From contig NW_024468516.1 in the NCBI RefSeq assembly GCF_001632365.1, positions 62,001 to 126,000 of the forward strand: a DNA stretch of 64,000 nucleotides, read 5' to 3'. The translations under genes were made by a program, and so were the position numbers. This stretch comes from Laetiporus sulphureus 93-53 (taxonomy: Eukaryota; Basidiomycota; Agaricomycetes; Polyporales; Laetiporaceae). This document shows, one piece after another, positions 44,595-58,800 of this stretch. Position 1 is the stretch's first letter. Each line of letters starts with the position of its first letter. The notes below the pieces were generated by a model. The model was not told where the DNA came from. It worked only from the letters and a program-made list of their open reading frames with translations, and made no database searches.

Positions 44595-47033
44595 ATGGCC
44601 TCAGAGACCGCAGAGCCTCCACCCATCACGACCCCCGAGGGATACACCCTGCACACAGAAAACACCTCCTACATCCTCTTGCCGCCGGACAACCAAGCGT
44701 TCCTGAATCCCGTCCAGGAGTTCAACCGAGACCTGAGCGTGGCATGTATCCGTACCTGGAGTGAGCTGCTGAACGAAGAGAAGCAGGCAAAGTGGCGGCA
44801 GTCTCAGGAAAGGCGAGCTAAGAAGAAGGAGAACGGGCGCGGACCGAAGCCCAAGCGGGCGAAGAGTGAGTGTCCAAGAAGGGTGATGGAACTTGTCTAA
44901 CGTATTTGAGCAGTTGGGAATGAGACGACGGCTTCCGTTATTGCTACAGAGGGGACTGTGGGTGCTGACACGGCCTCTGGCCAGGCTGGCGAAGGATCAT
45001 CTGAGGCGAAGGAGGCTGCATCTTCCGAGTCGGTCGTTGGAACAAGCTCACAGAAGCAGAAAGAGGTGCGAAACATCCTATGCATATCGTTTATACTCGT
45101 AGATATGAATTGGTGTCGCACTGTAGCACCCATACAAGAGCGTGATCCTGGAGGCTCTCTCTGCGACAGGCTTGCGTTCAATTCGTTACGCGAAGGAAAT
45201 TCCTTTGGTCAGGTACGCATATATGCGCACGCGCATGTCGTTCGTTCGATTTACATTTGCGTTTGCAGGTATGTCATCGCGAATGACTATTCTCCTGCCG
45301 CCGTCGAAGCAATGCGAAGGAACGTCGAGATCAACGGACTCGTGGACGACACCGGAACAATCGAGACAGGCTCATCAGAGACTCAAAAAGGTCAGGGCCG
45401 TAAGCCCACGCCACCAAAAGTCAGAGTGAACGAAGGGGACGCTTGGTAGGTCCTCCCGAACAAGCGGTGGCACAAATGAACTGAGCATCATCCAAGTGCA
45501 TTGATGTACAATCATCGGACAGAACGAGCACGTGTCGACGTCGTCGATCTGGATCCGTATGGGACAGCAGCACCGTTTATCGACGCTGCTGTCCAGTGCG
45601 TGAATGATGGAGGTCAGCTGCCTATCCATTCACGTTCTAGTGTTGTGATAACTCTCTCGTGAGCTAGGATTGTTGTGCGTAACATGCACAGACCTTTCGG
45701 TGCTAGCGACATTAAATTATCCTGAAAAATGGTGCGCACTCCTCTACGCCTTTTAATCCTCTGGTATATCAAGATGCTTCGCAGCTTCTCCAATTATGGA
45801 GGCGTGCCTGTAAAGGCAGAGTATTGCCACGAAGCGGTACAAGACTTTTAAGCATTTTTATGACAGGCGTCTGATAACGAATTACAGGCCCTTCGTCTCG
45901 TGCTGCATACAATATCGACGTCCGCCGCGAGGTATGGTCGATACATCCAGCCACTCCTTTCCCTCTCAATCGACTTCTACGTCCGTCTGTTTGTCCGTAT
46001 ATACACATCGGCGAATGAGGTCAAAAAGGCTTTCAGGCGAGTTTTTGCTCCATCAGCACGCGGTGCTCAAAGCTAACCGCCTCCGACAGCAAGACATCCA
46101 TTTACTACATATGCAGCGGCTGCCAGTCGTTCTATGAGCAACCCTTCGGCCGGATGACCCACAACGTACATGAACCGAGCGGAAATGTCAATTATCACTT
46201 CAAGCCACATGCTGGACCGATAGTGCCTAGCAAATGCCCAGAGTGCAATTCCACGCTGCATGTATGCACCTCGTTGCTACAGGTTCTCGCTCGTTCCTCA
46301 TCCTTTCCCAGATCGCTGGACCGATGTGGTCGGGGTCAGTTCATGATCCTGCTTTTATCTCGAAAGTATTGGAACACGTCGAAGCCAGCAATGATAAGTA
46401 TGGCACTTCGGCACGCATGAAAGGTATGCTGACCATCGCAAAAGAGGTGGGTACCGAGCAACCTCAGCGAGACTTGCTCTCATTCCCTACAGGAACTGGA
46501 TACGCCGTTCTACTTCACACCTGCAAAAATAGCTGGCACCTTCCACTGCATATGCCCAGCCCTGGATGAGGTAGCGTGAGTGCTATTTTTGTGCTGCATT
46601 TGTCTAATGCTGTGGGTCTAATTCCGTGATGATTTTCAGCTCAGCGCTGCTACATGCGGGACACCAGGTTTCCAGATCGCACGCCTGTGCTGGCTCACTG
46701 AAGACCACTGCCACTCGCGCGGACGTCCATGATGTGTTTCGTTGCTGGGTCAAGACGCATCCGGTGCGGATGGAAAGAGTCTCAGAGACATCACCGACAC
46801 ATCATCTTCTCAGCAAGGAACCAAAGTGCGTTCGCGGCAGTGACGTAGCGATCGGTGCCTTCCTGCTCACAGCTATTTTCAGAGCGGAAGCAAATTTCTC
46901 ACGGCATCCGCAGTCCGTGACACCTTCCTCGAAGGTGAAACTGGTCCGCTATCAGGCCAATCCAACTCCGCACTGGGGGCCCGGAAAGAAGGCCGGGTCC
47001 GGAAAGAGAAAAAGGGAAGAGGACGAGGTGTGA
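44595..47033 (+). CDS. TRM1: tRNA (guanine26-N2)-dimethyltransferase TRM1
   Basis: SAM-dependent enzyme that makes N2,N2-dimethylguanosine at position 26 of tRNAs. Model of 13 exons: 44595-44865, 44914-45065, 45127-45212, 45269-45445, 45497-45612, 45668-45731, 45785-45836, 45888-46036, 46090-46261, 46312-46446, 46493-46575, 46640-46825 and 46883-47033, giving 428 residues. The SAM-binding start is [18 protein letters not shown], with [17 protein letters not shown] next. The catalytic [17 protein letters not shown] block and [19 protein letters not shown] follow. Two CxxC pairs ([11 protein letters not shown] and [11 protein letters not shown]) form the zinc site. The basic C-terminus suits nuclear targeting. 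The intron 46037-46089 begins with GC. The gene is somewhat shorter than yeast Trm1 but has all core motifs. It is convergent with the MAPKKK gene. Confidence 0.9.
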
Positions 47034-47181
47034 AGATACCCGGTGTACAATGTAACGACGAATGTAAGGGGATTATGTAGTATCTCCGGTCGAAAATTTG
47101 TCCCGATGGAAACCCGCTGGTATATGTGCAAAAATAAAGCGTATAAACAAAAGTGCGAATGAGTATTGTACGGACTGTGAG

Positions 47182-50100
47182 CTAACGACCTAGTGGCATG
47201 GGCTGGTTTGCAATCCAAGGATGTTTGAGCAGCTCGGCCGCTGACGGCCTCGCTTCGTGGTCGAGGTCAAATGTGAGCTGAAGGAAGTTTTCAGCCTCTG
47301 GAGAGATATCTGCTGGAATGGCTGGTTTTGCTGATGAGCCAATCTGTGCGAGGAATGGTCAGCCGATGCGTCAAAGGAACACCATCATCTCTTGCACCTT
47401 GAAAATAGCCTGCATCTGGTTGAGTTGTGCCCAAGGGTGCTCGCCTGTGAGCATCTCAACAACCAGACAGCCAACGCTCCAGATGTCCGCCTTCTGAGTA
47501 TATACCGTCTGCCTGACAACCTCAGGTGCCATCCAGAAGACTGATCCCTGTAGCGATGGCCGATGAGCCCGGTGGCCATGTAGCAGATCTACCATGCCAA
47601 CGTGAGCAATTGATTGCTGCATCAGCAAAGTTGCCACAACTTACTGTCCTCGACTTTCTTGGAAATGCCAAAGTCGGAGATCTTGATACCACCTTTGTTG
47701 TCGACCAGCATGTTGGCACCCTTTATATCACGATGAATTATGTCTCGCTCATGCAGATAGTTGAGGCCCAGCAGGATCTGTCGGACCCAGTTCCGCACGA
47801 GAGGCTCCTCGAAAGCACCGTAGCTGTTCAACAGCGAGGTGACGGACCCACCGGGAACGTACTCCAAGAAGATGTTCAAGTGATCGTTGTCGATGCAAGA
47901 AGCTAAAGGAAGTAGTCAGACCATTAGCGCAACATGTCGCAACAAACTTCAAGACATACATAGATACTGCACAATGTTCTCGTGCTGCAGCTCCCTCAGC
48001 AGCTCAATCTCGTGCTCTAGAGCACTGAGCATGCTCTTCTTGCGTTCTTCATTCGGCGCAGAGCCAGTGGGCAACTCGACTTGCTTAACTGCCATCAACA
48101 AACCGGTCGAGGTATCCATTCCAAGGTAGACTTTGCCAAACGACCCTGCACCAATTAGGGCACCCTTGATCCACTTGATGGTCCTCTCACCTACATGCAG
48201 GAAATTAGTCCGCACACAGACACCACCAATGCTGACAACGTACGTCCTGCGGACGTGATGGTTTTTCCAGGCTCTTCGTGATCAACAACGGTCTCCTCGT
48301 CCTCCTCTTCGTCGTCTTCCTCGTAGTCTTCGTCTTCGTCTTCGTCCTCCTCATCCTCGTCCTCAGTATACTCTTCCTCCAGGATACTTTGCTTGTCAGC
48401 GTCAGTCTCTGCATCTACTTTCGTCCACTCATCCGACTCGCTCGAATCGGACCTCAAACCGCTCTCTCGCCTACTCTCGACATTCGCAGTGATCTCATCA
48501 ACCGTCATCAAGCTGGCAGTATCCGATCGGTCGCGCCTACTCCGCAATTCTGTCATGTAACTCATCCGTCTTGAAGACGTAGACAAGGTCCTAGAATTGC
48601 GCTTCGAGCTGAGCTTATCCGTGTCCAGGTTCAGCGACTCTGACAGCGACTCCGATGGGAAAGCAACAGGAGGAAGTATATGCGGACTCGATAGCCGCTT
48701 ATATGATTCATCAGGTTCCTTTTCCTTCTCAGTATCATCTGTGCCGTCCGCGTTTTCTGGTCCCGACAGGTCCACAGACTGTCCATCCTCAGTGAACACT
48801 GATAGGCGCGGCGGACTGCTTGTGCTTGTCTGCAGGACACCAGGAGCGGAGGGCAACGGCGGTGGCGGTGATGCCGGTCTCTCGGGAAATATTGTGGAAG
48901 TCGACGCCACGGACAATCTGGACGATCCCCGATTCGAGCCCATAGTACTGACACTAAATCTTGAACGCGCCGGAAAATTCCACGACACGGAGCTGTCGCG
49001 CTTCCCAGGGGCCCCACCTGCGCGCATCATGCTCTGCCGACGCGTCCGCTCGAGCACCTTTTTCTCCGCGTTCGGGAAGTATTCCGCCAGATGCGTCGTG
49101 ATGAGCTCGCTTGGCGGTCGTTGGCCGAAGAAGTTCCGCAGCTTTGAGGGTCGCTTCTGGCTCGCCGCCTGAGCCGCACTGAGATTGGGCGGGGATACGG
49201 ACGCCTCGAGCTTAGCGAGCTTCTCGGGAATAGGCACACCCAGTCCGCTGAGGACGCTGATCGAACTGGCACGTTTCGTAGCCTTTGTTTGCGCGGAGGC
49301 AAGAGCGCCCTCTGACGAGAGCGTGTCCTCCTCTGGGTCGCGTTCTTGGTTTATGAAGCTGCCCGGGCTTGGAGTACGCTCTGGGGAACGCCTTGTCCTG
49401 TCAATCTTACGAAGTGTGAGCCCATTCTCGCGTGAAGGATCGTCTGGCGGAGCATGGCAGATGGAGAGGAGTTGGGCTTCAGTAAGAGGGGATCCTATCA
49501 TGTTGGGGGTCACTATATGCGCATCATAGGCTACGTAAAACAACTCACCCGGGGCGCCGTCTTGCCCATGCAGGTAGACACCCCAACCGTCGACACTTAG
49601 GCCACCATCTTCCGTCTCGACACGCTCTGCACCTTCTGAGTCGCCTCGTGACGTGAGTTTGTTGAACTTCTTCAATGCTCTCACTAACACCTCGACTCCA
49701 CCAGCACAATCAGTGACATTGATTGTGACCGACTTGCCTTCGCCCGGAAGCGTGAACTTGACCAGCTTCCGCTTAAGGTCGTCGAGTGAGGGTGTATGTG
49801 ACGAAGGTGTGGTAGGCCGGGTGTTTGAAGCGGGACTATTCCGAACCGAGGCACCTGCGGGTTGCAAAGACGGGGTCAGAGGCATCACATTGCGTTGAGA
49901 CTTGGATGATTCCTCGATGGGTGAGAGAAGGTTCTGCTGTGAACTCTGCGCATAGGGATGAGAAGAAGTACCAGTTGAAGGACGTGGTGGCAGTTTGATA
50001 TGAGGATTTGGCTGCGCAGGATAGGATCCGCTTCTGTTGTGCGCAGGATTTGCATTTGGAGGTGTGCTTCGTCCTGACTGGATGGTAGGGAATGGGAGAG

Positions 50101-50962
50101 GAGAGTAAGGTGATGCTTCTGCTTGCACAGGTGTACGCCTGCCAGAGAGCCCGCTCGGCAGGAGCGTATGAGGTGTACGTGGGTTGGGTGGAAGTGGAGG
50201 TTGGCCACGGGGAGGGGGAGGCAGAGGCGGGAGGTTCGGCCGGACGCTATGTGCGGTCGTCGGCGTAGAATGTGAGGACGAGCTTCCAGGCTGGGGCAGT
50301 GGCCGGACACCGTTATGGTGCCGGGATGCGTCCTGTCCATCGCGAATGATGCGAGGTAGGTCCGGAGAACCTCCTGCAGGCGCCAGATGAAGAGGTGCAG
50401 GGCGACCGCTCTCGAGACGACGCGAGTGCGCACGGGCGCTATTGATGTCACCGTTCATGCTCGACGTACGCGCATGGTCTGACGCCCTGGGGTAGTTCAT
50501 GATTGACGTGAGGGCCACATTGGCGGATGAGCAGCGCTGTCGAAGGGTCTTGACTGCATTCAGGATGCGAAGTCTGTCCCCGACGCTCGCGATGCCCATC
50601 TCCTTCAGCGTGAGCTGGTCAAGCTCCAGCAGGACGTCCCCACGGATGTCGTGTTCCCTGAATGTACTCGCATGGTGTGCACACTTGATGTCGGCCAGCC
50701 AGCGCGCAACGTGCGCGTCGGACCACACACGAAGGAACTCTGCGAAGGTCATACCCAAGGGCGGCTCGAGGGCCGGGGCACCAACCTGGAATCCATTGGC
50801 ATTGCCAGAGACAGAGCCATTTGTAGTGGGTGCGCGCGACTGGCTGTAGGAGGAAAGGGTCGGGGAGGTCGGGGATGAGGCCTGTGAGGCGGGCTGGTCG
50901 TCGATGGGCTGCAGGCTGCCATTATTGGCGACAACGGCCGTCATGTTGAGCGTCGAAGGCAC
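47182..50962 (-). CDS. STE11: MAP kinase kinase kinase, STE11/Byr2 type
   Basis: Ser/Thr kinase heading a MAPK cascade for mating, filamentation or osmotic signalling. Model: 50962-48244, 48190-47960, 47902-47645, 47588-47398 and 47343-47182, giving 1186 residues. An SAM domain at residues 78-143 ([20 protein letters not shown]) would bind a Ste50-like adaptor. A Pro/Ser-rich linker follows. A Ras-association-like domain is near residues 390-490 ([19 protein letters not shown]). Then come a long Ser-rich regulatory stretch and a strongly acidic run near residues 875-900. The kinase domain starts near residue 908 with [15 protein letters not shown], lysine in [30 protein letters not shown], an APE-type block [13 protein letters not shown], and a C-lobe ending [13 protein letters not shown]. 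All motifs needed for catalysis are intact. Alternative start Met7 is possible. Confidence 0.93.
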
Positions 50963-52881
50963 TGGCGCAAGTCTTATCCGCGATATACAGAAGATTTAGG
51001 CGGGAAAAGAGAAGCGTCGGCTTGGATGCCCGCGCAAAGCTATCGCGCAGTGGTGAGAACCGGCGTGGCGCAGCAGCTACAGCGTTGTTCAGAGTTGCAG
51101 ACTAGCAGTTCATTGCAAGATATCAAACGCGAGAAGAGGTACGGTTTTGAGTCGGGAATGTGAGCTGCGCGAGGTCAATGCGTAGAAGACAAGGAAACAA
51201 GACGTCGAGTGTAGCAGAGCGCGACGCCGGGGTTCGCGTGAGAGTTGCTCTTTCCCCCCATTGGCGGCCTGTGTCTGATTGTTTGATTTGCACGCTGTGA
51301 TTCCGTCCTAACCTTGCTCTTCACACTCGTCGATGAGGTTGACGCAAGAGAGGAACTCTGCGGGTGCTTCAAAGCTTGTTCGATCCACAGCTTGAGTAGA
51401 ATCGCTGCATACTAATACGGATACGTCCGCGCCCGAATTTATGACTCGTGGCGCTCACTTCTTTAGCAGCGCTCCGGTCGACTGTGGAGGCGGTGTGTAC
51501 GACTTCGGCTCATGCCAACATGTCGTGCAACGAACTGATGGGCACGGCGGCCGGATATCTTCCAAAGACGGCAGGACGTCTCATCGCGTCGCTGTGCTCA
51601 TCTCTTCCTTACTAAAGCCGTTCTGATAGGTTTGTTGGTACTATGTACAAACTCGCAGGATTGTCGAAGGACAGGCGAGTGCATTCCTTTTACAGCGGGA
51701 GCAACGCTATCTCGGCAGCCGTGGTAGTGGTATCCATGCTAAGGCCTGCTAAAGCTCGCCGTCTCATCAATCGGGACAGTCTCCGCGGGCTTTTCTGGCC
51801 GTACCGCTCGGTATGAGACTTGCACCCTATGGCGCACGGCGGATAGCAGCTACGGGCGCGTCTGAAGCTTTAACGCGCACCTCGCTCGAGCTTCGGATAG
51901 CGTGTGCAGCCTTCTCGCGGACCCGACTAGGTTAGCTTTGTGTGCTACACGGCAGCACTCGCAGGATCTTCGAAGCGCATGAGAGCAGAAGGGGGCGATG
52001 CCGACGTTGAGCGCACAATGTTGAGCATTCCAGCTGCTTGCACGTATGCACAGGTTGTCAGCTCGTCTGTCCTTTCCAGGGTGCCTCGACGAGGATGCCG
52101 GAGCGCGCTTGTATTGAGATACTCGAGGCCGCCATCACGGAAATTCAGAATCCTCAAGTTTACGGATCATCCTCATCCCCGGGACACGGCGTACGCTGTG
52201 CTGAGACCGTGACGGCCTATGCCCGCGCGTGCGAGTCGAGCAGCGGTCTGCGCGGCGCACGGTTTGCTGTCGAGTGCGCACCCTCCGCCACCGCGCTGGA
52301 CGGGGCGCTGAAATGATTGATCGTCCATGAATGCTCGGCGCAGTCAATTGCAAGGACAGTTGCTAGCCGACTCGATCAGGGACGCCAGGTCCAGCACAAT
52401 TTCAACCTCCGACTCACTCCGCCGCCACCGGAGTTGCCGTATGTGCACTCCTGGGCCGGCCCTGCGACCGCGAATCCCAATCCCAACGAGCAAGCTCGTC
52501 GCCGTCGACGCTGCTATCGCGAGCAGGCCGCGAGACGTGCACGCGAGCATGGGCGACGATTGGGGGATGTTTGCGGAGGCGAGGAGAAGGCCGAGAGGGA
52601 GCGTGCCGGGCCCGGCGGCTCGAAGCCGGCGCAATAACGCCCTAATAAAACGAGCAAGCCAATTTCTGAGTTTTCCAGCGCTTGCACGCTTCGTGTCCAA
52701 CATCCTTCCCTTCTTCTCCTCCTGTCTCCCGCCCGTAATACCTTCTACCCGGACTCAGTTCCTCTTCGTTCCTTTTCATCCTCCCTTCGTTCACGTACTG
52801 GACTATATTCCAGCCCTTCCCCTCCCCTCTCCTCTCATAGCCGTGTAGATTGATCCCGCTCTCAGTTCAGGTTCGCGCGTC
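50963..52881. promoter_or_regulatory. 1.9-kb divergent promoter between the MAPKKK gene and AGS1
   Basis: The longest promoter-type gap in the window. The side next to AGS1 carries pyrimidine-rich tracts at about 52701-52735, 52741-52790 and 52812-52837, typical of the initiator region of strongly expressed fungal genes. A short open frame (52327-52848) overlaps these tracts and has no family features. I see no clear TATA box or coding gene. Confidence 0.5.
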
Positions 52882-55800
52882 ATGTGGGTGCACACTGCAC
52901 TCGCGACGCTCCTCCTCTTCGCCGTCCTTGGCGCAGCCTCGCCATACAGGGAGGATCTCATCGACTACAACGTCAACACCAACAAAACCGCCACTGCCGT
53001 TATCCATTACTCGTATCCAACCCGCGACAAGTACACTGCCTCGCCCTCCAACTGGCGCGCGCTTCCGTTCTACACCATCCTACTGGACAAGTTCGCAGAC
53101 GGAGACCCAGCAAACAATGACTACTTCGGTACCATGTACGAGTGGGATTGGAGGGAAACGCAGTTGCGTGCCGGCGGCGATCTTGCAGGCATGCGCGCCC
53201 GGCTGGACTACCTGCAGGGTATGGGCGTGAAGGCGATTTACATATCCGGGACGCCGTGGCTAAACATGATCTGGGAAGCGGACAGTGAGTGCTGCGCATT
53301 GTGATATCCTAAGTGGTTTCTCATGCGCTATCACCCGCGCACTATCACTCAGGCTATTCTCCTCTCGATTTTTCCGTCATCGATCCACATTATGGTACCA
53401 TCGCCGACTGGCAAGACGCGATTCAGGACATTCATGACCGTGGCATGTATATAATGTTAGACTTCACGGTTGGAACCATGTCGAATGTCGTCGGTTTCAA
53501 AGGGTAAGTAGTTTACCCTGTATGGGATGCTGCGCCCGAGCGCTGACATTGTGATGCGCAGCTACGAGAACGTGTCTGCGCCGTTTAACATTGAGGAATA
53601 CGAGGCTGTTTGGTTAGATCCGGACTACTCGCCATGGGGTTTCGAACGTTATGTCGACTTCTCGGTGAGCGCGGTACACCCACCTATATGCGCTGCATAT
53701 TGATAACATTATCGCAGTTCGATAACAAGTACAATGACTCCTGTGTCATGCCCGTGTTCTGGGGAGAGGAGGGAACAATCGACGACATCGACTGGGACGG
53801 AGGTTGTTATGCATCGGAATTCGACCAGTACGGAGACATGGAGGCCTTCGGTGTTCACCCCAACTGGCAGCGTCAGCTCTCCAAGTTCGCTTCAGTGCAG
53901 GACCGTCTTAGAGAATGGAATCCGGACGTCATGGCTAAGCTGACGACTTTCTCGTGTATGGCACTCACCGCGTTGGATTTCGATGCCATTCGTATCGATA
54001 AGTCGACCCAGATGACTGTATCTGGACTGGCATCTTGGACATCAACGACGCGCGAGTGTGCGAGGAAGCTGGGCAAGGACAACTTCATGATCTACGGCGA
54101 GGTGACCGGTGGCGACTATTTCGGGGCGCTCTACTAGTGAGTGACTTGGCGACATTGATGTGAGATCTCCCTGACCGGTCAATAGCGGCCGTGGACGAAC
54201 TCCTACCGAGCGTCCCGCAAACATCGATATCGCTGCCAACCTGACGGAAGATGACAACCAGTACTTCGTCCGTGAGCAAGGCGAGGAGGGCATCGACGGC
54301 GCGGCATTCATGTACTCTATCTATCGTGATCTCACGCGCTTCCTCGGCATGGACGGTGACTTGGAGGATGCTTACGATCTCTCGATGGAATTCGTCGACG
54401 CATGGGATCAGATGTTTGTCAACGACGACATGCTGAACCCGAACACGGGCGAGTTCGACCCGAGGCATCTGTTTGGTGTCAGCAACTTCGATATCTTCCG
54501 CTGGCCGAGTCTGGAGAATGGCACGGAGCGCCAAGTCTTGGGCTCATTCATCGCTAACTTACTTATGCCGGGTGTACCATTGGTAAGTCCATTAGCATTA
54601 TTCCATGATCGACGATGCTCATGGATATCCAGTTATTTTACGGGGAAGAACAGAACTTCTATTTGTACGATAACACTGCCAACAACTATCTCTACGGGTG
54701 AGTAGAAGGAGCAGCTGCTCGTGCAGAACATTGTTGACGTTAGTGAATGGGGCAGTCGTCAAGCCATGTTCAGCAACACTGCGTGGAAACGACATGGGTG
54801 CTACACGCTCGGTTCTTCGCAATACTACTATATGCCTCTTGGACGGTCTCTCCTTGGCTGCCACGATGACTGGAACGCACTGGACCACTTTGACCCTACG
54901 ACTGCCACGCGCCGTCTCTTCTCGCAGTTCCTGTACTTGCGCACTCAATATGCTGCCCTTCAGGACGGTTGGTATCTCGTCGCGCGCGGGAAGTGGACTT
55001 ATTACATCGAGCGTCCTGGCTCGAACGGCACCGCCACTGAGATGGGTCTCTGGTCAGTCTCGCGTGCGGGCTTGCCAGACTACCAGAATCTCACTGGGGA
55101 CCACGCGGGAGAAGTGTGGCTTCTCTACTCTAATGAGAACAGCACGAGAACATGGAGCTACGATTGTTCCAGCGACCTGTACCTTGCGTCTCCGTACGAG
55201 GGTGGCAAGACGGTGAAGAACCTGTTCTACCCGTATGATACGGTCGACCTCGAAGATTCATCTTTTTCCTATTACAATGACAGCAAATCCCCGTATTTCG
55301 GGTGTCTGCCTAACATTACCATGCCGCCGTTCGGGTACAAGGCATACGTTCTGGAAGAGGACTGGGTCTCGCCGCTCCCTGCGCTGTCAGGTTTTACGCC
55401 GGGCCACGATGCGCGTATAATTGCAAACTCAATTTCGGCCAATTCGTCGATCGACATTTCGCTCGAGTTCACGCTGGAGATGGATTGCGATAGCGTAACA
55501 AAGTCCATCTCGCTTAATATGTCTACTTCTGGGAACGGAACGACACCGTCGATCGTCACGTCCTCTATCTCATGCGGCGCAATGACTGGCACACAGCCGG
55601 TTGAGGTGCAGGGTGTTGCACTCTCACAGTGGAAATGGTCAGCAACGCTTCAGGATGTGCCCGATGGCATTCTTGAGATCACCATCGATGACCCTTCTAC
55701 GAATGATGGCACAGCTTCTACAAACGTAAGTTGTCGATGTTTTGATTCCTCCCAAACTTGTGGGTACTTATAACAGCTCTACAGGCCACGGACCACCTGC

Positions 55801-58800
55801 TGCTGCGCAAGGGTGCATCCAACAACATTCTCGTCAACGCAGATGCTACTTACGACTCCGGCGGTCTGCAATACGACAATGGGAAGTATACCTTCACGCA
55901 CAAGGCGCTAGGTGCGGACATGTTCCGGTACTCTTGGAACTTCGCCCAGAACTGGACCAAGTGGCAGTCGTGGGAGGATACAACGACTATCGACGCGGAT
56001 CTATTTGATAGCTCGGAGAACTGGTGGGAGGGCCAGCACATCATGGTACAATGTAAGTCGATGGTCAGCACTGTCGTGTATATTGCTGAATTTGATCCCA
56101 TCAGATTGGAGCTATCTGGCACAGACGTCGAGTGTAGTCGTGCACTCCGACCATGACTGCAATACACCCCGTCGAGTACCGCAATTCCTTGTCCGCGGCG
56201 AGTACAACACGTGGGGCTACGACAAGGGCCTCAATTACGAGATGGCTCAGAACGCCGACAGCGGATACTGGGAGATGGAGATTGCTTACATCTGGCCTTC
56301 ATACGTGCAGTTGAACGTTTTCGGTTTCGACAATTACTTCTATGGAGATGTCGACGGAGATGGTGTCTTGGACCGGCTGCCACCAAACACGCTATCGCCT
56401 AACTATCTGAACATGTCTGCTCCTCCACACCCGTATGTGGCCTGGAACCTGGTTGTCGACGATGCGACCCTTAAATGGTGGCTGGAACCTGTGGGAGAAT
56501 CGGCGGTGGGTGCGACCGTGTTCGCCTTACTTCTGACAATCCCGATCATCACGGGTACTGTCGCTGTCGCGGTCTTCATGTGGTCGTTCTATGGCATCAA
56601 GTATAACAAGTGGGGTGTGAAGCCAAACAAGGACCACAACAACTATTTCCCCATCATTGGCTATCTTGGTAACAAGTCAAAGTCTAACCTGACGGAGCCG
56701 CACACGCCTCTGACGGAGAAGGTGTTTGGGCACAAGCAGCACGAGATTATCGGCTGGCCGGAGGACAAGAACAAGCGTCGCAAGGTGCTCATTGCAACTC
56801 TTGAGTACGAGATCATCGACTGGAAGCTCAAGGTCAAGATCGGTGGTCTCGGTGTCATGTCCAGTCTTATGGGTAAGGCCATGACTGACGTCGACCTCGT
56901 GTGGGTTGTTCCTAAGGTCAAGGATCTGGAATATCCGCCTGGCGAGCCGGCTGAACCCATCGAGGTCATCATCTTCGGCGAGCCGTACTTAATCGAGGTT
57001 GAGACGCATGTCTTGGACAACATCACTTATGTCCTTCTCGACAGTCCAGTGTTCCGTGCTCAAACGAAATCCGATCCCTACCCCGCTCGTATGGACGATC
57101 TCAGTTCCGCCATCTTCTACTCAACGTGGAACCAAGCGATCGCTGCCACTATTCGCAGGCACTCTGATATCGATATCTACCACATCAATGACTACCACGG
57201 AGCACTCGCGCCGATCTATCTTCTGCCGAAGGTCATTCCTGTCTGTCTGTCACTCCACAATGCCGAGTTTCAGGGTCTTTGGCCTCTTCGCACGAAAGAA
57301 GAAATGAAGGAGGTTTGCTCTGCGTTCAACATCAGCAAGGAGCACTGTACGAAATATGTGCAATTCGGCAACACGTTCAACTTGCTGCATGCAGGTGCTT
57401 CTTTTATCAGTGTCCATCAAAAGAGCATCGGTGTTGCTGGTGTATCCGACAAGTACGGCAAGCGCAGTTGGGCTCGGTATCCTGCACTGTGGACACTCAA
57501 GCACGTCGACTCTCTCCCCAACCCCGATCCCACCGATATCGCGGCATTGGATGAGAACCCGATCTCTGTCCGGGACATCAAGATCGATCAGGTTGCGGAA
57601 GCGGAGCGTCCTGAGCACAAACGTCAAGCGCAAGAATGGGCTGGAATCAAGCAGGATCCTAAAGCTGACTTGTTCGTCTTCGTCGGTCGTTGGTCCAAGC
57701 AGAAAGGTGTTGATCTCATTGCGGATGTTATGCCATCACTGTGAGCATTCACTACACAGTCGGTGCTCAGCGTTCACTGATCCACCTCCATCAGACTTGA
57801 GAAGCGTCCTTCCATTCAGCTTATCGCTGTTGGCCCCGTCATCGATTTGTACGGCCGGTTCGCAGCCGAGAAGTTGGCCCGCCTGATGGAATTATACCCT
57901 GAACGTGTCTACTCGAAACCTGAGTTCACTGCTCTCCCTCCTTACCTCTTCAGTGGCGCTGATTTCGCCTTGATTCCATCCCGTGATGAGCCGTTCGGTC
58001 TCGTTGCCGTTGAGTTCGGACGGAAGGGAGCTCTCGGTGTGGGCAGTCGACTTGGTGGTCTTGGCTTGATGCCTGGTTGGGTACGTTTAGTTGATTACCT
58101 TTCCACGAGTGTCGTGCTGATTCAATGCCTTGTAGTGGTTCCCCGTCGAGTCGACATCAACGGAGCATATGATGTCTCAGTTAACGAAGACAATCAAGAT
58201 GGCTTTGAAATCCACGGAGGAAGAGAGAGCTATGCTTCGCGCGCGATCGGCTGTACAACGCTTCCCGGTAGTGGAGTGGCGACAAAGGATGGAGGACTTC
58301 CACCGCCGTAGTATCACGATGAGCCGCAATGTGGCAGGTCCAAACGCTTGGCGACCATCCGACGCAGAGGTTGCCGGTGCTTACGCCATCAGCGAGACCG
58401 ATGACTGGAACCCTGAGCAGCAGGCGTACCCATCTCAGCCAGAGTGGGATACCCGAAGCGCGAGTGACAGCCCCGGGCTTCCTGGATCCCCGGGACAATG
58501 GAGCCAGGAGACATTGACGCCAGGGGAGGGACATCCTCCTGCACCTCCCCGACTCCTCGGCGATGAGCGGAGGAATTCCTCCAGAACAGACGTGTCCGAT
58601 AACGATGATTACTTCTCGCAGCAGGATGGGAGCGTCGAATCCCGGCCAGACTTCGGAAATTTCCTCGAGAGAGCGAATCGTACCATTGCTCGCGATCAAA
58701 GGCACGTCCCAGATCCATTCTTGGATGCTGCGCCGACCAGACCATTTGGCCCGCATTCGAGAGTCTCATCCGTGGAGTCAATAGCGTCCATCGTTGATGA

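Noticed and set aside
48597..49172. Plus-strand open frame opposite the MAPKKK gene
   Set aside because: It is the antisense of the Ser-rich linker, without start context or family features.
52327..52848. 173-residue open frame just upstream of AGS1
   Set aside because: The composition follows the pyrimidine-rich promoter tracts, there are no domains, and it ends at the AGS1 leader.
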